From contig JAEDIV010000091.1 of the NCBI GenBank assembly GCA_016296675.1, forward strand, positions 1-10,539: a stretch of 10,539 nt of DNA. The letters are read 5' to 3'. The stretch is from Clostridia bacterium (GTDB taxonomy: Bacteria; Bacillota; Clostridia; Christensenellales; Aristaeellaceae). Below the pieces are notes generated by a model, which saw only the letters and a program-made list of their open reading frames with translations, ran no database searches and was not told the origin of the DNA. The translations under genes were made by a program, and so were the position numbers. Numbering within the stretch: the stretch's first letter is position 1; every line of letters starts with the position of its first letter. Shown piece after piece: positions 6,306 through 10,539 of this stretch.

Positions 6306-7352
6306 ATGAGCTCTGTTCTCAGCGCAGTAGAAGTGGTATTATCGATCTTTATCATGATCTCCGTCGGCATGCTCCTTACCCATATGGGCTGGATCAAGGA
6401 AACGGAATCCAAATTCATCTCCCGTTTTGTTATCCGCGTGGCGCTGCCTGCAACCATCGTCAGCAATATTTTTCAGAAGTTTACGCGCGAAAGCCTGATT
6501 TCAATCCCCGCCGGACTCATTATCCCAGTCATCTCGCTTCTTGCAACAATGCTGGCCGCCATCCTGTTTTCAAATCTGCTCAAGATCCCGAGAAACAGAA
6601 AAGGCGCGTTTGTCGTCATGTTCACGTTTTCAAACGCCGTGTTTATCGGTCTTCCCGTATGCAAGGCGCTCTTCGGCGAGGACGCTGTCGCGCCGACGCT
6701 CGTGTATTACATTGCAAATACCACGCTTTTCTGGACCATCGGCTATTCCATGATGCGTCTGGACGGCGGACAGGAAAAGGAGAAAAAGGATTTTGCCGGC
6801 ATCATTCCCTATCTTTTCTCAAAGGATAAGTCGGACGCAAAGCATCAGAATGCCAAGAATGCAATGAACTTTTTATCGAAGGTCATTCCTCTTCCGCTGC
6901 TTTTCCTGCTTTTCAGCGTCATCGGCGTTCTATTAAACATCAAGCTGCCCTCTTTTCTCATGTCTTCCGTCAACTATATCGGCGGAACAGTTACGCCCAT
7001 TTCCCTCGTATATACGGGGTATGTTCTTATGAACATGATCAAAAAGCGCTCTTTCACATGGAAAAAAGGCTATCTGGTCATTTGCTTTGGTAAGCTTCTG
7101 ATGGTGCCCTGTATCGTAATCGGCTTATCTCTCATCACCAAATCCATTCCGGGCGCGCAAAACATCTATACCGACATCATGCTCAAGACCTTCCTGATCG
7201 AAGCTGCCATGCCGATCATGACCCAGACCACCATCGTCGAAGCCGGATGCGGCGGCGACGCTGAATATGTCGCAGGCGCGACTGCCCTGACCACCGCGCT
7301 TTCTCTTGTGTTCATTCCCCTTTATATGTTTGTAATCGGCCTTGTTTTCTAA
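6306..7352 (+). CDS. Auxin efflux carrier (AEC) family transporter
   Basis: A 348-residue integral membrane protein of the AEC family, secondary carriers that in bacteria move malate, other organic acids or related small anions. It has about ten hydrophobic segments in two halves, with a charged cytoplasmic loop near the middle (about 155-190, rich in Lys, Glu and Asp). Family marks are LPATIVSN (47-54), FTFSNAVFIGLPV (106-118) and, near the C-terminus, EAAMPIMTQTT (299-309) followed by GGDAEYVAGATALTTALS. The frame opens earlier, but the ATG at 6306 is chosen because the earlier Met would lie upstream of the promoter -35 box. GGAGG at 6290-6294 is 11 bases away, slightly long. Substrate unknown; lactate from MurQ or a pentose-derived acid are only guesses. 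Confidence 0.9.
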   Translation: MSSVLSAVEVVLSIFIMISVGMLLTHMGWIKETESKFISRFVIRVALPATIVSNIFQKFTRESLISIPAGLIIPVISLLATMLAAILFSNLLKIPRNRKGAFVVMFTFSNAVFIGLPVCKALFGEDAVAPTLVYYIANTTLFWTIGYSMMRLDGGQEKEKKDFAGIIPYLFSKDKSDAKHQNAKNAMNFLSKVIPLPLLFLLFSVIGVLLNIKLPSFLMSSVNYIGGTVTPISLVYTGYVLMNMIKKRSFTWKKGYLVICFGKLLMVPCIVIGLSLITKSIPGAQNIYTDIMLKTFLIEAAMPIMTQTTIVEAGCGGDAEYVAGATALTTALSLVFIPLYMFVIGLVF

Positions 7353-7403
7353 AAAAGCCTTTTTCCGCATATGATCATCCGAATAAAAGCAGGAGGTTTT
7401 CCC

Positions 7404-7904
7404 ATGAACAAGCTTACCTTGACCGAGGCTATCGCTCCCGCAACTGAAATGCTGATGAAAGGCCGCGCGCTTTTGACCGTCGGCGGCGAAACGCCCAACA
7501 CCATGACCATCGGCTGGGGCTTTATTGGCTATTGCTGGAATAAACCCGTCCTTACCGTTGTCGTAAGAAAGCAGCGTCACACCCACGACTTTCTTTTGAA
7601 GGAGAGCAATTTCACCGTTTCCATGTCAATGGACGAGGATTTAAAGCCTGTCTTTGCCTTTGCGGGCTCCGAATCCGGCCGCGACGTAAATAAATTCTCC
7701 GGTCACGGCATGACCATGGAAAAAGCACAAAAGGTTTCTGCCCCAATCGTAAAGGAATGCAAGCTTCATTTTGAGTGCGTAACCCGCCTCGTTCAGGAAA
7801 TGACCGAGGATAACATGGACAAGGAAATGAGCGCGCACGTATATCCCATGAAGGATTTCCACACCATGGTATTCGGCGAGATCGTCGATATCTACGAAAC
7901 CTGA
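7404..7904 (+). CDS. Flavin reductase-like FMN-binding split-barrel protein
   Basis: A 166-residue protein with the flavin-reductase-like split beta-barrel pattern: GRALLTVGG, then NTMTIGWGFIGYCWNKPVL (about 32-50), where the loop before the Pro contacts FMN phosphate in relatives, then RKQRHTHDFL (55-64) and a core NFTVSM (69-74). The alternating FSGHGMTMEKA and 'FHTMVFGEIVDIY' close of the barrel near the C-terminus fit. The start at 7404 has a perfect AGGAGG at 7391-7396; the earlier in-frame ATG at 7371 has none. Members of this family reduce FMN with NAD(P)H or act as small flavoproteins of unknown role. It lies 51 bases after the AEC gene with no terminator between, and 19 bases before the GH127 gene. 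Its reason for being in a glycan cluster is unclear. Confidence 0.85.
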   Translation: MNKLTLTEAIAPATEMLMKGRALLTVGGETPNTMTIGWGFIGYCWNKPVLTVVVRKQRHTHDFLLKESNFTVSMSMDEDLKPVFAFAGSESGRDVNKFSGHGMTMEKAQKVSAPIVKECKLHFECVTRLVQEMTEDNMDKEMSAHVYPMKDFHTMVFGEIVDIYET

Positions 7905-7923
7905 CAGAAAGGAACAAATCGAC

Positions 7924-9870
7924 ATGAAAGAGACGTACACCCGTCCGGTCAATGGAAAGAACGTTGAAATTCAGCCTTCGTTTTTCAAAAACCTCATGAA
8001 TTTAGCCGCCGACAGCATCATTCCCTATCAGTGGCGTGCCCTAAACGACGAGGTTCCCGATGCAGAGCCCAGCTACTGCATCCGAAATTTCAGAGCCGCT
8101 GCTGGCGAAATCGACGCTCCGCACGCAGGATTCGTCTTTCAGGACAGCGATCTTGCCAAGTGGATCGAAGCCGCAAGCTACATGCTCATGTGGCGGGAAG
8201 ACAAAGAAACCGAAAAGAATATCGACGCATGTGTAGATCTTATCGAAAAAGCGCAGCTGGAAGACGGATATCTTGATACCTATTACATTCTCACCGACAT
8301 CAATAAACGCTGGACCAATTTAAGAGACAATCATGAGCTCTACTGCGCAGGCCATATGCTGGAAGCCGCTGTCGCCTACTATAAGGCCACAGGCAAGGAT
8401 AAACTTCTGAACGTCATGATCAAATTTGTCAAGCATATCAAGAGCCGCTTCGGAACCGAAGAAGGCAAGCTTCGCGGCTATCCGGGTCATGAAGAGCTGG
8501 AACTTGCGCTTGTGAAGCTTTATGAGGAAACGGGCGACAAGGAACATCTCGCCCTCGCCAAATACTTTATCGACGAGCGCGGCCAGAGTCCCCTTTTCTT
8601 TGACGAAGAATGCAAGCGTGAAGGCCGCGGCATCGGCTGGGTACGCTCCATCTATGAAGGCGGCGCGTATTACCAGTCCCATAAGCCCGTGCGCGAGCAA
8701 ATCAAGGCCGTAGGCCATGCCGTTCGCGCGTGCTACCTCTATAGCGGCATGGCGGACGTCGCCCGCGAAACCGAGGACGAGCGCCTGAAAGAAGCCTGCG
8801 ACACGCTTTATGAAAACATCACCCGCCGCCAGATGTACATAACAGGCGCTGTCGGCCAGTCCTCCTTCGGCGAGGCGTTTTCCTTCGATTACGATCTGCC
8901 CAGCGACCTTGTTTACGGCGAAACCTGCGCATCGATCGCGCTGTTGTTCTTCGCCCACAGAATGCTTCGCATGTCCCCCAAGGGCGAATACGGCGACCTT
9001 ATGGATAAGCTTATCTATAACGGCACCATCAGCGGTATGAACCTTACGGGCGACAAATTCTTCTATGTCAACCCCCTGGAATCCTGGCCTGAAAGAAGCA
9101 GAAAAAATCAGCAGTTTGCCCACATCAAGAGCGAGAGGCAAAAGTGGTTCGGCTGCGCCTGCTGCCCGCCGAATCTTGCGCGCCTCGTCTGCTCGCTCCC
9201 GGGCTATATCTACCACACTCAGGGCGACACCGTGTATTTTGCGCTCTACACTTCATCAAACGCAAATATTCCGCTTGAAAACGGCAATGCCGCCTTCTCC
9301 GTCAAGACCGGCTATCCGTGGGACGGAAAGGTCATCATCCAAATGGAAAAGGCATTTTCCGGCATGACCATGGCCCTGCGCCTGCCCGCATGGGTCAAAA
9401 CGTACAAGCTGAATATCAACGGCAAATTCGCCCATACGCGCATGCAGGACGGATATCTCTATATCGAGGATGCGCTTAAGGCAGGCGATGAAATCGTGTT
9501 CGACATGGATATGCCCGTCATGGTCATGCGCGCCAATCCCAAAGTGCGCGCTACCAGCGGAAAAATTGCCCTCGTGCGCGGCCCTGTCGTATATTGTCTC
9601 GAGGAAGCGGACAACGGATTTGATCTGCACGCGCTGTCCATGCGCGCTGATCAGAACATGCAGTACGCCTTTGACCCCGACCTTTTGGGCGGCGTAGGCA
9701 CCATCACTGCCGATGCGTACCGCGAAATTGAAAGCGGCTGGGACGATAACGAACTGTATGCCGATCATGCAACGGAAAAAGCGCCCGCAAGCGTTATGTT
9801 CATCCCCTACTATGCGTGGAACAACCGCAGCGTCGGGGAAATGACGGTATGGGTGCGGGAGGAAAAATAA
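7924..9870 (+). CDS. GH127 family glycoside hydrolase, beta-L-arabinofuranosidase-like
   Basis: A 648-residue member of the former DUF1680 family. The founding enzyme, Bifidobacterium HypBA1, removes beta-L-arabinofuranose from arabino-oligosaccharides of plant hydroxyproline-rich glycoproteins with a cysteine nucleophile held by zinc. The active-site set is intact here: acid/base Glu317 in SFGEAF, Glu333 and Cys335 in YGETCAS, and Cys413-Cys414 in FGCACCPPN (409-417), matching Glu322, Glu338, Cys340, Cys417 and Cys418 of HypBA1 by register. An alpha/alpha barrel (about 10-425; DGYLDTYY at 114-121, CAGHMLEAAVAYY at 141-153) is followed by beta domains. No signal peptide is seen, so it should act inside on imported oligosaccharides. 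A weak AGAAAGGAA precedes the ATG. Other GH127 substrates (for example other beta-linked pentofuranoses) cannot be excluded. Confidence 0.93.
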   Translation: MKETYTRPVNGKNVEIQPSFFKNLMNLAADSIIPYQWRALNDEVPDAEPSYCIRNFRAAAGEIDAPHAGFVFQDSDLAKWIEAASYMLMWREDKETEKNIDACVDLIEKAQLEDGYLDTYYILTDINKRWTNLRDNHELYCAGHMLEAAVAYYKATGKDKLLNVMIKFVKHIKSRFGTEEGKLRGYPGHEELELALVKLYEETGDKEHLALAKYFIDERGQSPLFFDEECKREGRGIGWVRSIYEGGAYYQSHKPVREQIKAVGHAVRACYLYSGMADVARETEDERLKEACDTLYENITRRQMYITGAVGQSSFGEAFSFDYDLPSDLVYGETCASIALLFFAHRMLRMSPKGEYGDLMDKLIYNGTISGMNLTGDKFFYVNPLESWPERSRKNQQFAHIKSERQKWFGCACCPPNLARLVCSLPGYIYHTQGDTVYFALYTSSNANIPLENGNAAFSVKTGYPWDGKVIIQMEKAFSGMTMALRLPAWVKTYKLNINGKFAHTRMQDGYLYIEDALKAGDEIVFDMDMPVMVMRANPKVRATSGKIALVRGPVVYCLEEADNGFDLHALSMRADQNMQYAFDPDLLGGVGTITADAYREIESGWDDNELYADHATEKAPASVMFIPYYAWNNRSVGEMTVWVREEK

Positions 9871-10482
9871 ATGGCCGATTCCTTTCGCGATATGGTTGAA
9901 ACCGCTATGGACGAGGGCGTTGACATCGATTCCATCCGCCTCTCTGCGGACGCGATCGAAGATTTATCCGCCTTCGGCATCACCGTTTCCGCCTCGGAAT
10001 TTCGCGATTGTTCGTTTATCCAGTGCGCCTTTGAACGGGTGAATTTCGCCTTTGTCAGATTCTCTCACTGCGATTTCCAGTCCATCCCCTTCAACCGCTG
10101 TTCGTTTCACAACTGTGAATTTGAAAACTGCCGCTTAACCGGCGCGGATATGGTGGACAACACCCTGCGCCACACAAATTTCACCGATTCCATGATGGAA
10201 TACACCAATTTATCCGGCAGCAAAATGACAGACGTCGCTTTTACAAATTGCCGTCTTACGCACGGATACCTGAACAATATAGCATTCAAAAACACGTGCT
10301 TTGTAAACTGCGACCTGACAGGCGCTGAAATCGTCAGCACCCGCCTAAACGGCATTGATTTCACAACCGATACCCTGACCGGCCTTCTCGTATCGGCAGA
10401 CGCGCTCAAAGGAGCCGTCGTAACACCGCTTCAGGCGCTTGAGCTTTCAAGGCTGCTCGGAATCATCATAAAAGACGCATAA
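9871..10482 (+). CDS. Pentapeptide-repeat protein, quadrilateral beta-helix with C-terminal helix
   Basis: A 203-residue protein whose residues 44 to about 184 keep one unbroken five-residue register: a Phe, Leu, Met, Ile or Val sits at every fifth position (Phe44, 49, 54, 59, 64, 69, 74, 79, 84, Leu89, Met94, Leu99, Phe104 and so on to Val184), about 29 repeats or seven turns of a right-handed square helix. Cysteine recurs two residues before the centre (47, 52, 67, 77, 82, 87, 127, 147). A leading part (1-40) is helical and acidic; the tail TPLQALELSRLLGIII (185-200) resembles the dimerising C-terminal helix of Qnr/MfpA-type proteins. The ATG abuts the GH127 stop codon, and GGAGG (9858-9862) lies inside the GH127 gene, so translation is probably coupled. 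No signal peptide. DNA gyrase/topoisomerase binding is a possibility, not demonstrated. Confidence 0.92.
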   Translation: MADSFRDMVETAMDEGVDIDSIRLSADAIEDLSAFGITVSASEFRDCSFIQCAFERVNFAFVRFSHCDFQSIPFNRCSFHNCEFENCRLTGADMVDNTLRHTNFTDSMMEYTNLSGSKMTDVAFTNCRLTHGYLNNIAFKNTCFVNCDLTGAEIVSTRLNGIDFTTDTLTGLLVSADALKGAVVTPLQALELSRLLGIIIKDA

Positions 10483-10528
10483 AAAGGAAGAGGAGCTTCT
10501 GCAATGAAGCCCCTCTTCCTTTTTCTCA
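10481..10528 (+). terminator. Rho-independent terminator after the pentapeptide-repeat gene
   Basis: Arms AAAAAGGAAGAGG (10481-10493) and CCTCTTCCTTTTT (10512-10524) pair perfectly, then an A-C mismatch, then GCTTC (10495-10499) with GAAGC (10506-10510), leaving a 6-base loop. The 3' side ends in a T-run. The first arm overlaps the stop codon of the gene. The A-run on the other side means it could also serve leftward transcription from beyond the window. Confidence 0.9.
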
Positions 10529-10539
10529 GTATTCGTAAA

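Noticed and set aside
7353..7403. A-run, GCC and T-run after the AEC gene as a terminator
   Set aside because: The AAAAAAGCCTTTTT sequence leaves no loop large enough for a stable hairpin and has no GC stem.
8320..9216. 298-residue open frame on the minus strand inside the GH127 gene
   Set aside because: Low-complexity Ala/Val/Phe-rich translation, no ribosome-binding site, and it covers the GH127 catalytic region antisense; not a gene.
1..10539. CRISPR arrays, tRNA/rRNA genes, insertion sequences, riboswitches, defence systems
   Set aside because: No regularly spaced repeats, no transposase or integrase, no RNA gene signatures and no nuclease/helicase genes were seen; leaders between promoters and starts are too short for riboswitches.

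Overview
The window looks like chromosomal DNA from a gut- or rumen-type clostridial Firmicute. The genes carry strong GGAGG ribosome-binding sites, base composition is roughly balanced, coding is dense, and Rho-independent hairpins close the transcription units. The best protein relatives I recognise (clostridial MurK, MurQ, NamZ, GH127) fit this. Taxonomy is an inference; there is no rRNA or marker gene.

Layout: (1) Positions 1-163 hold hairpins/terminators and no resolvable gene. (2) A leftward four-gene operon runs from 4179 to 164: namZ-type exo-N-acetylmuramidase (GH171/DUF1343), a two-domain GNAT acetyltransferase, a PIG-L/LmbE-type deacetylase with an altered active-site motif, and an unrecognised three-TM membrane protein. 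(3) A 137-bp divergent regulatory region (4180-4316) carries a promoter for each direction and an imperfect palindrome over the rightward -10. (4) Rightward murK-murQ (4317-6178) ends in a clear terminator. (5) A second rightward unit (6306-10482) has its own TTGACA/TATCAT promoter: AEC-family transporter, FMN-binding flavin-reductase-like protein, GH127 beta-L-arabinofuranosidase-like enzyme, and a pentapeptide-repeat protein, ended by a terminator.

How the genes may work together: NamZ releases MurNAc from the non-reducing end of peptidoglycan fragments, MurK phosphorylates it, and MurQ removes the lactyl ether to give GlcNAc-6-P. This is a kinase-based, PTS-independent MurNAc salvage route, and here NamZ has no visible signal peptide, so the route may be wholly cytoplasmic. 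The GNAT and PIG-L genes locked between namZ and a membrane protein suggest an extra acetylation/deacetylation step on amino sugars or muropeptides; this is the least described part of the window. The second unit appears to be a separate plant-glycan/transport cluster. No transporter for MurNAc, no transcriptional regulator, no mobile element, tRNA, rRNA or CRISPR array was seen.

Several coding starts were moved inward from the longest reading frame because of ribosome-binding-site or promoter placement (GNAT, NamZ, AEC transporter, flavin reductase).
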